Shown here one piece after another: positions 1 through 7,340 of a DNA stretch of 17,999 nt. This DNA is from an uncultured Candidatus Melainabacteria bacterium (GTDB taxonomy: Bacteria > Cyanobacteriota > Vampirovibrionia > LMEP-6097). A program made the position numbers and the translations under genes. The notes beneath the pieces are model-generated. The model worked only from the letters and a program-made list of their open reading frames with translations, was not told the DNA's origin and did no database searches. The DNA lies in the NCBI GenBank assembly GCA_937927525.1, contig CALBDR010000207.1:1-17999 (forward strand), given 5' to 3'. The number at the start of each line of letters is the position of its first letter. Position 1 is the first letter of the stretch.

Positions 1-71
1 CGCTGAGAACTTTCTGTAAAAGACCTTACTGCAGTTTTATTTATTAAATTTATTCCTATATACAGCGACAA
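1..71 (-). CDS. 5' end of an unidentified leftward gene (partial)
   Basis: A reading frame opens at a TTG at 71 and runs off the left edge without a stop, giving 23 residues that begin MSLYIGINLINK if TTG is read as Met. The main support is a run of five G on the minus strand (positions 84-80) eight bases before the TTG, which is a strong Shine-Dalgarno-like signal. An in-frame stop lies just upstream, so the start cannot be much further out. It would be divergent from the ATPase gene at 208, with about 136 bp between them. The fragment is too short to assign a family, and only the adjoining sequence can confirm it. Confidence 0.45.
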   Translation of the reverse strand, partial: MSLYIGINLINKTAVRSFTESSQ

Positions 72-101
72 CTATATATCCCCCTAGATATTTACTCTTT
101 T

Positions 102-133
102 AGATTTAGTTATCAGACAGATGGTCTAAATCT
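102..133. repeat. Inverted repeat in the divergent region before the ATPase gene
   Basis: The 8-base arms AGATTTAG (102-109) and CTAAATCT (126-133) are perfect reverse complements separated by 16 bases. They lie between the leftward gene fragment ending near 71 and the ATPase gene at 208, where promoters and operators would be expected. An 8-bp A+T-rich match can occur by chance, so a regulatory role is only a suggestion. Confidence 0.25.
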
Positions 134-160
134 TTAATTTAAATATCACGAAGCGAATAA

Positions 161-191
161 TGAAAATTCGGTGATAACTGCAGAATTTTCA
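161..191. repeat. Inverted repeat just upstream of the ATPase start
   Basis: TGAAAATTC (161-169) and GAATTTTCA (183-191) are perfect 9-bp reverse complements with a 13-base loop, ending 16 bases before the ATG at 208. In an mRNA this could fold into a leader hairpin; in DNA it could be a dimer-type operator. No ribosome binding site is visible between it and the start codon. Confidence 0.4.
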
Positions 192-207
192 TGGCATAAT
201 AATAATA

Positions 208-1359
208 ATGAGTGAGTTTATAAGAGATAAATACTTAAAACAAATTGTTCAAAAACTTTCTTATTCTCCTGCAGTAGCTATATTAGGTCCAAGGCAGTGT
301 GGTAAAACCACCTTGGCAAAACAATATGCAAATAAATTAAAGAAACAGGAAGTACACTTTTATGATTTAGAAGATCCCCAAGATTTACAAATTTTAGAAA
401 ACCCCAGCTTTGCACTTGAAGACTTAAAAGGGTATATCTTCATTGATGAAATTCAAAGAAAGCCAGAGCTATTTCCTATTCTAAGAGTACTGATTGATAG
501 AAAAGAAAAAGATACTAAGTTTATTTTACTTGGAAGCGCTTCAAGAGATATTTTAGAAAAAAGTTCAGAAACTTTAGCAGGGAGAATCAGCTATATAGAA
601 CTTGGGGGTTTTAGTACATCATTAGTAAAGGAAAATGATATAAAAAAACTTTGGTTAAGAGGTGGATTTCCGAGATCGTTCCTTGCCAAAAATGATAGTG
701 ATTCATTTTTATGGAGACAAGATTTCATTAGTACTTTTTTAGAAAGAGATATACCTAACCTAGGAATAAGGATACCAGCGAATACACTCAGAAGATTTTG
801 GATTATGCTAGCCCACTACCATGGACAATACTTTAACGCTTCTGAAATTAGTAAAAGCTTTGGTGTTGCAGATACTACAGCAAGACATTACTTAGATATT
901 TTAGTAAGTACTTTTTTGATCAGAGAAATTAAGCCATGGCACTATAACACGAAGAAAAGACTGGTTAAGCGCCCTAAATTAATCTTTCGAGATTCAGGTA
1001 TATTTCACTCATTAATGAATATCAAGGACATCAGTGAATTAAAAAAGAACCCTAAACTAGGAGCTTCTTGGGAAGGCTTTGCCCTAGAACAGAGTATTGA
1101 AAATTTCAATTTGAAAAGTGATGAGACTTTTTTCTGGTCAGTTCACAGTCAGGCAGAGATTGATCTGGTATTTGAATACACGAATAAACTATATGGTATC
1201 GAAGTGAAATACAATGAAGCTCCCAGCCTCACAAAATCAATGCTAAGTGCACTAGATGAATTAAAAATTGATAAGATCCTAGTAATTTATCCTGGAATAA
1301 AGAAATATAAAATTCATGAGAAAGTGGAGGTTATTCCCTTATCTCTACTTCAGGATTAA
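208..1359 (+). CDS. AAA+ ATPase with C-terminal DUF4143 domain (COG1373 family)
   Basis: This 383-residue protein has the arrangement of the COG1373 ATPases. An N-terminal AAA domain carries Walker A GPRQCGKTT (residues 27-35), Walker B YIFIDE (76-81) and a sensor-like LLGSAS. A winged-helix-like middle follows, then a DUF4143 C-terminus with a restriction-endonuclease-like signature: AEIDLVF near 316-322 and IEVK near 331-334. The family is common and often patchily distributed, and its cellular role is not established; the nuclease-like motif does not prove cleavage. The ATG at 208 has no Shine-Dalgarno before it, only an A+T-rich trinucleotide run, so initiation may be weak or leaderless. 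Its last codons CAG GAT TAA form one arm of a perfect palindrome shared with the converging peptide gene. The family call is firm; the function is unknown. Confidence 0.9.
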   Translation: MSEFIRDKYLKQIVQKLSYSPAVAILGPRQCGKTTLAKQYANKLKKQEVHFYDLEDPQDLQILENPSFALEDLKGYIFIDEIQRKPELFPILRVLIDRKEKDTKFILLGSASRDILEKSSETLAGRISYIELGGFSTSLVKENDIKKLWLRGGFPRSFLAKNDSDSFLWRQDFISTFLERDIPNLGIRIPANTLRRFWIMLAHYHGQYFNASEISKSFGVADTTARHYLDILVSTFLIREIKPWHYNTKKRLVKRPKLIFRDSGIFHSLMNIKDISELKKNPKLGASWEGFALEQSIENFNLKSDETFFWSVHSQAEIDLVFEYTNKLYGIEVKYNEAPSLTKSMLSALDELKIDKILVIYPGIKKYKIHEKVEVIPLSLLQD

Positions 1360-1370
1360 AATTAATCCTG
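1351..1370. terminator. Palindrome containing both convergent stop codons
   Basis: CAGGATTAA (1351-1359) and TTAATCCTG (1362-1370) are perfect 9-bp complements separated by two A. Each arm is the last two codons plus TAA of a converging gene: the ATPase on plus and the small peptide on minus. Both proteins therefore end in Gln-Asp. A transcript could form this hairpin in either direction, but no T-tract follows on either side. It is at best an atypical bidirectional terminator or a 3'-end stabilising hairpin. Confidence 0.4.
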
Positions 1371-1445
1371 CACTTCTGCCATACGCACCATCACGAACAG
1401 CAAAGCAAACCCGAAAATAAACCCTTTAACAAATGCCTTAACCAT
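1362..1445 (-). CDS. 27-residue hydrophobic small protein downstream of nadK
   Basis: A short frame encodes MVKAFVKGFIFGFALLFVM followed by VRMAEVQD, ending in TAA. The middle (about residues 5-19) is hydrophobic with Lys residues at the N-side and Arg/Glu after it, as in single-span small membrane proteins. Support comes from the initiation region: AGGAG overlaps the nadK stop codon (TAG within GTAGGAG) and lies seven bases from the ATG. This looks like a real downstream cistron of tadA-nadK, translated by coupling or reinitiation. I do not recognise the peptide and cannot assign a function. Without conservation data it could be a chance frame, but the ribosome binding site, spacing and composition are all favourable. 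Confidence 0.6.
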   Translation of the reverse strand: MVKAFVKGFIFGFALLFVMVRMAEVQD

Positions 1446-1455
1446 AATAAATCTC

Positions 1456-2298
1456 CTACTTTTTATCTAAAGAACCCCAATGTAATTTTTCACGTAAAAT
1501 ACTATAGAAATTACGTCCCTCTATATTGAGTTTCACCAATTTCAAATTATAAGGTGAGCGACTAATAATAATTTTAGACTTCGGATTTAATTCCACTAAA
1601 TCTCTGCCATCAGCGTGCAAGTAAAAACTTTCATGATCTAAGCTCTCTAAAATAATATCCTCTTTATCTGAAACTACATGAGGACGACTATTAAGTGAAT
1701 GAGGAGCAATCGGTACGATTTGAAAAGCATCGATGTCAGGGTCCATAACCGCTCCTCCAGCACTAATGGCATAAGCTGTAGAACCAGTAGGGGTAGATAT
1801 AATCACCCCATCTGCTCTCATTGAATGAAGTAAATTACTACCGATATAGATATCTGTATAAAGCAGGTTCGCTCTAAAAGAACGATTTAAAGTTATATCA
1901 TTAATCGCATAATAATACTCACCATTATCTTCAACGAAAGCTCTTAAAACTGACCTCTCTTCGATGTCATAGTCTGAAGCTAAGAGCTTGTCAGCAAGGT
2001 CTTGCATAGGTATATCACCAAATTCAGAAAGAAAACCTAAATGTCCGAAGTTAACTCCTATAATCGGCGTTCCTTTAGAAAGCACTTGCCTTGCTGCTCT
2101 TAAAAATGTTCCATCACCACCTAAAACCACTAACATTTCAGTATCATCTGGAACTTCTAGCCATTTATCAGAGCTGGCATCTGTTTCTGCGTATTGAGAG
2201 TGCACATGAGCACGCTTAAAAATAGCATCAAGATCCTTTGCTGTTTTTTCAGCCTCTGGTTTTAGTGGGTTATAAAAAATATGGATTTTTTTTAACAT
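1456..2298 (-). CDS. nadK: NAD kinase
   Basis: This is an ATP- or polyphosphate-dependent cytosolic NAD+ kinase that makes NADP+. The 280-residue length is normal for bacterial NadK. The diagnostic motifs are present in order: GGDGT (60-64) for the phosphate donor, NFGHLGFL (83-90), the Asn-Asp pair in the YAINDITLN stretch (133-134), and the NAD-binding TPTGSTAYAISAGG (169-182). The ATG at 2298 begins MLKKIHIFYN, a typical first beta strand. The only upstream signal is weak, so translation may be coupled to tadA, whose stop is 24 bases upstream. Its own stop codon is inside the ribosome binding site of the following 27-residue peptide. The call is secure. Confidence 0.96.
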   Translation of the reverse strand: MLKKIHIFYNPLKPEAEKTAKDLDAIFKRAHVHSQYAETDASSDKWLEVPDDTEMLVVLGGDGTFLRAARQVLSKGTPIIGVNFGHLGFLSEFGDIPMQDLADKLLASDYDIEERSVLRAFVEDNGEYYYAINDITLNRSFRANLLYTDIYIGSNLLHSMRADGVIISTPTGSTAYAISAGGAVMDPDIDAFQIVPIAPHSLNSRPHVVSDKEDIILESLDHESFYLHADGRDLVELNPKSKIIISRSPYNLKLVKLNIEGRNFYSILREKLHWGSLDKK

Positions 2299-2322
2299 CC
2301 AGACTTTATTGTAACGGAAAAA

Positions 2323-2769
2323 CTAAGTTCTAAGCCTCTGAAAAAAATCTTTCATCAAGAGCGAAGCTTCTTCTTCCATAAATCCACCTCTAACCTCAAG
2401 GTCTTTAGTAATTAAGTTATAACGTGAACCTAGAGCACCAGTTTTCGGCTCATAGGCTGCAAAGACAACACGCTTAATATGACTCTGAAGTATTGCTCCA
2501 GCACACATCGCACAAGGCTCTAAACTAACGTATAAGCTACAGCTCGATAAATTCCACGATTTTTTTATTTTTGCGCCAAGTTCAAGTACATTTATTTCTG
2601 CATGAGCCAGTATTGACTGTTCTTTTTCACGAGAATTAACTGATTCTGCGATTATTTCACCATTTTTATCGACTAATATTGCAGCAACAGGTACCTCATT
2701 GTTCAAACTATCCTCACACATTTTCTTCGCAAGACTGATAGTTTTCTGCATATAGTAACGATCATCCAT
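2323..2769 (-). CDS. tadA: tRNA-specific adenosine deaminase TadA-like (CDA fold)
   Basis: This 148-residue zinc-dependent deaminase has HAE (56-58), with His as a zinc ligand and Glu as the catalytic proton shuttle, and PCAMC (85-89) supplying the two Cys ligands. The size and the LEPCAMCAGAI context match TadA, which converts A34 to inosine in tRNA-Arg(ACG). Guanine deaminases share the fold and remain a less likely alternative. The gene is the first of a leftward set with nadK. Only 28 bp separate its ATG from the divergent polyprenyl synthase start, so at least one of the two promoters must lie inside the neighbouring coding sequence. Confidence 0.92.
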   Translation of the reverse strand: MDDRYYMQKTISLAKKMCEDSLNNEVPVAAILVDKNGEIIAESVNSREKEQSILAHAEINVLELGAKIKKSWNLSSCSLYVSLEPCAMCAGAILQSHIKRVVFAAYEPKTGALGSRYNLITKDLEVRGGFMEEEASLLMKDFFQRLRT

Positions 2770-2797
2770 GTTATCGGAGCCAAAAACCTTAAATTAA

Positions 2798-3844
2798 ATG
2801 ATATCATTTCCATTAGTGCAAACAGTTGAAGGGATTTTCTCCCCAGTAAGTAAAGAAGTAGATGAATTAAATGACAGGCTTTTAAACCGCATTAGCCCTG
2901 ATTCGCATTCTTTATGCAGTATTTTGCAAAACATATTCTCTGCTGGTGGTAAAAGACTTAGACCAGCTATTAGTTTTTTAATTTTTAGAGCGATAAAATT
3001 TAGTAGAAAGCCACTTCATGAGAACTCAGAAGAAAAACTATTTTTAGTAGCTGAAATCGCTGAACTAATTCATACAGCAAGCTTAGTCCACGATGATATT
3101 ATCGATAATTCTCTAATTAGAAGAGGAGCTCCTACTACTAACAGCAAATGGGATAACGCCATAACTGTAATTAGCGGTGACTTTATGTTCGCTAGAGCAG
3201 CTGTAAATCTTGCCAAAGTAGACCTTAATCGAATAGTTGAAATATTTGCCATAGTTCTTGAAAATTTATGCTCTGGTGAAATCAGACAAGTTGAGCAAAA
3301 ATATAACACCGAGACTTCTTGGGATTATTATCTGATGAAAACTTATAATAAAACAGCTTCATTATTTGAAGCTTGTGCTGAAGCTGTTACAGAATTATTT
3401 CCTTTATCAGAACAAGAGTCTAAAGCTATAACTACTTACGGTAGAAATATCGGCATGGCGTTTCAAATCATCGATGATATTTTAGACTTCACATCAGATG
3501 AAGAAACCTTAGGAAAGCCAGCTGGAGCAGATATTAAAGAAGGGCAGATAAATATCCCACTACTTTATGCTTTTGATATTCTTAAATACCAAGACCCCGA
3601 GAAATTAGAGTATATTAAAGCTCGCATCAAGTCCATTCCGACCGCCGAAACTCCAATTTCAGTAGAGACTACTATTAATGAAGCTATAAAAATCTGTAAA
3701 GAGACAGGAGCTATCGATAAAAGCTATGAAAAAGCAATCGAATACGTAAAAGAAGCAGTAGCTGGCTTAAGTTTCCTCCATGATTCATCTTATAAAGAAT
3801 CTTTAGTTAAATTAGCTGAATTTGTGATTCGTCGTCAGCATTAA
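2798..3844 (+). CDS. Long-chain polyprenyl diphosphate synthase (trans-isoprenyl)
   Basis: This 348-residue class I prenyltransferase elongates an allylic diphosphate with isopentenyl diphosphate. It shows GGKRLRP (50-56), the first Asp-rich motif DDIID (99-103) followed by RRG, and the second Asp-rich motif DDILD (226-230) with the following GKPAGADIKEGQ. The small residues ahead of the first motif and the overall length suit a long-chain product (hepta- to decaprenyl, as in IspB or HepT). The likely role is the membrane side chain of ubiquinone or menaquinone, which fits the UbiE/MenG methyltransferase elsewhere in the window. Exact chain length cannot be read from the sequence. No Shine-Dalgarno is visible before the ATG. 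Confidence 0.93.
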   Translation: MISFPLVQTVEGIFSPVSKEVDELNDRLLNRISPDSHSLCSILQNIFSAGGKRLRPAISFLIFRAIKFSRKPLHENSEEKLFLVAEIAELIHTASLVHDDIIDNSLIRRGAPTTNSKWDNAITVISGDFMFARAAVNLAKVDLNRIVEIFAIVLENLCSGEIRQVEQKYNTETSWDYYLMKTYNKTASLFEACAEAVTELFPLSEQESKAITTYGRNIGMAFQIIDDILDFTSDEETLGKPAGADIKEGQINIPLLYAFDILKYQDPEKLEYIKARIKSIPTAETPISVETTINEAIKICKETGAIDKSYEKAIEYVKEAVAGLSFLHDSSYKESLVKLAEFVIRRQH

Positions 3845-3881
3845 ATTAATAATAAAATTTTCTATCAACTTATCTTTATTT

Positions 3882-3910
3882 TTTACTTACATAAATGCTA
3901 TACATATTAT
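3882..3910 (+). promoter_or_regulatory. Candidate promoter for the tail-fibre-like gene
   Basis: TTTACT (3882-3887) and TATTAT (3905-3910) are separated by 17 bp and match the sigma-70 consensus at four and five positions. An overlapping alternative is an extended -10 (TGC TATACA, 3896-3904), which would leave the AGGA at 3911-3914 inside the transcript and so fits translation better. The region is so A+T-rich that chance matches are likely. Confidence 0.3.
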
Positions 3911-3919
3911 AGGATTATT

Positions 3920-5920
3920 TTGATATATTATCCTTCATATAAAAAAATGTTCCAAAAACACCACATATTATTACTTTTTTTACTTTTTGCCGGTTTTGGC
4001 CTAGCCGCTGAAGCCAGATTCGTAGATACAAGCTGCGTATCAGGCAATTGTGGCATCAATTTAGATATAAATAATGATGATTTGTCGATTAATTTTGCAA
4101 ATGAAAGACCTTTAATCAGGCTTAGACTGAACGCAAATAATATAAATGTCGATGCTAATTTTTCTAAAACTTTTAAAATCCTTGCTTACGAACAGACTGG
4201 GAGCGGAAATAATGTTCTTAGTGTTAGTAATATTCTCTTCCCTAGAAAGAGATTTAAAAACAATCAACTAATTACTCGTATAAAGCTCAGACCTTTTGTT
4301 GGAGCTAAACAAATTTTCATTGGGCTTCATAATTCTTCAGGAGCATTAATATCTACTTATAGAGTAAATATTAATGGGTCAGATTCAGTTGCTGTAGCAA
4401 ACAACCTAAATAAAAACCCTTTAATAGATTATTCTTGTCCAGATTTGAGCATAGACCAGTGTAATCGTGAAAGTTTGTTCTTTAATAAAATAGTATTTGA
4501 AACTAATACTGATCAAAACGCTAGAGAAACCTATGTTCTTAAAAATAATGATGGTACTTATACAGTAGAAATACCACTGATAAGTTCACTAGGAAGAAAA
4601 AGAATTAAAAACGTAGTAAGGAATTCTAATAATGCAGGGTTTCCAACTCCTACAAACACTCCTCAAAATATAATTAACACTTTAAATGCAACAACAGTAG
4701 TAATGCCAGATGGCAGTGAACAAGCAACTTTAAACTTTGATCAAATTAACAACAAATTTGCTCTAGGCTTCGATAATTTAAATAACGTATTCACAATTGA
4801 CAGTGAAGGAAATATTGGTATCGGTACTAACAGTCCTCGTGCAAGTTTAGAAATTGCTGCTACTGACGGTTCTGTAACTCCGTTAAAAATAGGTTCAGGT
4901 ACTCTTAACAATAATTTACTAAATGGTAGTTTTGAATTTGACGGTAATGAATTATATTTCACACTAAACGGGCAAAGATACTTTGTTGTTAGAGATCCTA
5001 ACAGCTCAAGCCTCTCAGGAACTGGACCTGTGACTCCACCTAATTTTGTTAATAGCGTGGCAGAAACAGATAGACTTGGTGCTCAATTACCTACTTTCTA
5101 TCAAAATGCTAGTAATATCAATGCCGGTACTTTAAGCACAGCTCGATTACCAGCTAATTTAGGTGCTTTTTCCTTAAGAAATATTTTAAATAACCGACAT
5201 TTAACTCTAGATGGTGGGCACGACATTATCATACGTTCCCAAGCAGATTCAACTTTAACTCTTCCAGATCTCGATGGCACTCTAGCAACTTTATCTGATC
5301 TGAATTTAGGTTCTATTTCAGTCACTACAGCTGATGTTATCAATGGAAATATTCAAACTATTGATATCGCAGATAACTCAATTACAGAAGCAGATATTAA
5401 TGATTTAAACGCTAGTCAATTTATCAGTGGTAGCTTCTCAAACTCGGTACTTCCGAATAGAGATATAGCAAACATCACGAACCTTAGTACTGAACTTGAT
5501 AATAGAATCTCAAAGTCTACTGAAATCATTGATAATTTAAATAGCACAGATACAGATAAAGTTTTAAGCGCAAACCAAGGTAGAGTTATAAAAGAACTAA
5601 TCGATAATTTCAGTTCAGATTTCAGTACTAGCTTCAACGCACTTCCTGGAAATGAGCTAAGCTTCGCTGATTTCAATACAGTTTATACTAAAACTTTAAC
5701 AGCCAACGAAAACTTCACTGCGATTAACTTTAACCAAGGTCACAAAGTGATTTTATTAATGAGTGGCAACTTTACACCAAGCTTCCCAAGTAACTTCGTA
5801 TTTATTAAAGGTGCTTACGATCCCTCTAAGAGTAATATTATGGAATTTGAAGTAGCATCAGACATTAACGGCTCTGAGAAGGTCTTAGTGAGTGTGATTT
5901 CACAAACTATAACTCCATAA
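3920..5920 (+). CDS. Secreted protein with phage tail-fibre-like modules
   Basis: This 666-residue protein starts at TTG 3920, preferred because AGGA (3911-3914) sits five bases upstream; the in-frame ATG at 3947 has no ribosome binding site. The N-terminus is a clear signal peptide: a basic region to about residue 15, hydrophobic ILLLFLLFAGFGLA, then cleavage near AEA. The first half is an unrecognised beta-rich region with paired Cys. From about residue 255 come modules familiar from phage tail fibres and trimeric surface fibres: IGIGTNSPRASLEI, a GTLSTARLP segment, and a DNLNSTDTDKVLSANQG linker with a heptad-like helix. The likely role is an exported, probably trimeric, cell-surface or extracellular fibre. 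No C-terminal autotransporter barrel, sortase motif or peptidase S74 chaperone is apparent, so its anchoring is unknown. Confidence 0.75.
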   Translation: MIYYPSYKKMFQKHHILLLFLLFAGFGLAAEARFVDTSCVSGNCGINLDINNDDLSINFANERPLIRLRLNANNINVDANFSKTFKILAYEQTGSGNNVLSVSNILFPRKRFKNNQLITRIKLRPFVGAKQIFIGLHNSSGALISTYRVNINGSDSVAVANNLNKNPLIDYSCPDLSIDQCNRESLFFNKIVFETNTDQNARETYVLKNNDGTYTVEIPLISSLGRKRIKNVVRNSNNAGFPTPTNTPQNIINTLNATTVVMPDGSEQATLNFDQINNKFALGFDNLNNVFTIDSEGNIGIGTNSPRASLEIAATDGSVTPLKIGSGTLNNNLLNGSFEFDGNELYFTLNGQRYFVVRDPNSSSLSGTGPVTPPNFVNSVAETDRLGAQLPTFYQNASNINAGTLSTARLPANLGAFSLRNILNNRHLTLDGGHDIIIRSQADSTLTLPDLDGTLATLSDLNLGSISVTTADVINGNIQTIDIADNSITEADINDLNASQFISGSFSNSVLPNRDIANITNLSTELDNRISKSTEIIDNLNSTDTDKVLSANQGRVIKELIDNFSSDFSTSFNALPGNELSFADFNTVYTKTLTANENFTAINFNQGHKVILLMSGNFTPSFPSNFVFIKGAYDPSKSNIMEFEVASDINGSEKVLVSVISQTITP

Positions 5921-5951
5921 ACTAAAAATATTAAGCTCAACTTAAGATATA

Positions 5952-7253
5952 TTAATATCCTCTAAGGATAAGAGCTTTAGCAACTCTATCTAAAGATAGA
6001 CAGTAAGCAGCCTGTCTTAAACCGATATTTTTTTCTTTAGCTAAGTTAATAACGTCACTAAAAGCTTTTACCATCCTAGCTTCAAGCTCTTCAATAACAC
6101 GTTCGTAAGTCCAATAGAATTGTTGTAGGTTTTGAACCCACTCAAAGTAACTAACAATAACCCCTCCGGCATTAGCAAGAACACTAGGTATAATACAAAC
6201 ACCTTTTTCATGTAAGATAGCATTCGCTTCAGGAGTAGTAGGAGCGTTTGCCGCCTCAAGTAAAACCTTTAAATTCTTAGCATTTTTTGCAACATCTGCA
6301 TTTACTGCCTTAGAAAGTGCTGCTGGAACTAAAACTTCACAATCCAACATTAGCAAATCATCCCTAGGAATAGATTCTCCACCTGGATAACCATCCAAAG
6401 AGTCATTATGGGAATCAGCGTACTCTTTAAGAGCTACAACATCTAAACCTTCTTCGTTATAGATAGCACTTACAGCATTACTTACACCGATAATCTTAGA
6501 ACCTAATTCCTTCTGAATAATTTCAGCAGCGTGATAACCTACGTTACCGAAGCCTTGGACTGCAACTCTAAGTTCTTTAGGATCTAATCCATTATACTTA
6601 CAGGCTTCACGATAGCAAATCGCTACTCCTCTTCCCGTAGCTTCTAATCTTCCCTGTGAGCCACCAACTTCAATAGGTTTTCCAGTAACAACAGCAAGAG
6701 GTGAACCTTCAGAGTGAGTTTTAGAGAATTCATCAAAAATCCAAGCCATTATTTGAGGATTAGTATTTACATCAGGAGCCGGGATGTCAATATGAGGACC
6801 AATATTATTCCCTAAATGGGAAACAAGTGCTTTCGTTAATCTACGAACTTCATGAAAAGAAAGTTTCTTAGGATCTATCGCAACACCACCTTTAGCACCA
6901 CCATATGGAATATCTACTAATGCAGTTTTCCAAGTCATAAGATTTGCCATTTCACGAACTTCTTGAAGGTTTACCTTATCGTGATAACGAATTCCACCTT
7001 TAAATGGACCACGAGCATTATTGTGCTGAACTCTGTAGGCATGAACTGGAAGTAAACTTCCATCATCAAGCCTCAAAGGAATCTCCATTAAAATCTCACG
7101 CTTACAAGTATTTAAGTAAGAAAGTAATTTATCATTAATTTCTCTACCATGCATGTTCTGCTTTCTATTAATCGCAAAAGCAGATTGCGCATCAAAACAA
7201 GTCTTACCATCCAAGGTATACTTCCAATCTTCTGATTTTTCGTCAAACATCAT
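5952..7253 (-). CDS. gdhA: Glutamate dehydrogenase (Glu/Leu/Phe/Val dehydrogenase family)
   Basis: This cytosolic hexameric enzyme interconverts glutamate with 2-oxoglutarate and ammonium. The 433-residue length is typical. Seen are RGPFKGGIRY (81-90), the catalytic Lys in PYGGAKGG (K121), the catalytic Asp in PAPDVNT (D161), the Rossmann signature GFGNVG (234-239) and the conserved LLEAANAPTT. The family also includes Leu/Phe/Val dehydrogenases, but length and the motifs around K121 and D161 fit glutamate best. Cofactor preference (NAD or NADP) is not determinable by eye. GAGGGA upstream serves either of two adjacent ATG codons (7253 or 7250). The gene is monocistronic by appearance, divergent from rluA and convergent with the fibre gene. 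Confidence 0.94.
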   Translation of the reverse strand: MMFDEKSEDWKYTLDGKTCFDAQSAFAINRKQNMHGREINDKLLSYLNTCKREILMEIPLRLDDGSLLPVHAYRVQHNNARGPFKGGIRYHDKVNLQEVREMANLMTWKTALVDIPYGGAKGGVAIDPKKLSFHEVRRLTKALVSHLGNNIGPHIDIPAPDVNTNPQIMAWIFDEFSKTHSEGSPLAVVTGKPIEVGGSQGRLEATGRGVAICYREACKYNGLDPKELRVAVQGFGNVGYHAAEIIQKELGSKIIGVSNAVSAIYNEEGLDVVALKEYADSHNDSLDGYPGGESIPRDDLLMLDCEVLVPAALSKAVNADVAKNAKNLKVLLEAANAPTTPEANAILHEKGVCIIPSVLANAGGVIVSYFEWVQNLQQFYWTYERVIEELEARMVKAFSDVINLAKEKNIGLRQAAYCLSLDRVAKALILRGY

Positions 7254-7280
7254 TATTCCCTCAAGGTTAACGCAGTTATT

Positions 7281-7308
7281 TTCTAAAAATTATGCCCCAT
7301 TGCATAAT
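7281..7308 (+). promoter_or_regulatory. Possible promoter for the pseudouridine synthase gene
   Basis: CATAAT (7303-7308) matches the -10 consensus at five of six positions and lies 33 bp before the ATG at 7341. The region 17 bp upstream of it has only a poor -35 match. It sits in the 87-bp divergent space between gdhA and rluA. The call rests on the -10 element alone. Confidence 0.25.
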
Positions 7309-7340
7309 ACTTTAGCTAAGAAATACTTTATCATGGAACC

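Noticed and set aside
142..192. 16-residue minus-strand frame starting at 192
   Set aside because: It has no ribosome binding site and is mostly the inverted repeat at 161-191.
4741..5676. Minus-strand frames of 73-86 residues inside the fibre-like gene
   Set aside because: They mirror the codon bias of the real gene on the other strand and lack start signals.
3947..5920. ATG start at 3947 for the fibre-like protein
   Set aside because: It would still give a signal peptide but has no ribosome binding site; TTG 3920 has AGGA at five bases. It remains possible.
3920..5920. Prophage remnant
   Set aside because: No integrase, capsid, terminase or other phage gene is nearby, and the protein has a secretory signal, so only fibre-like modules are claimed.
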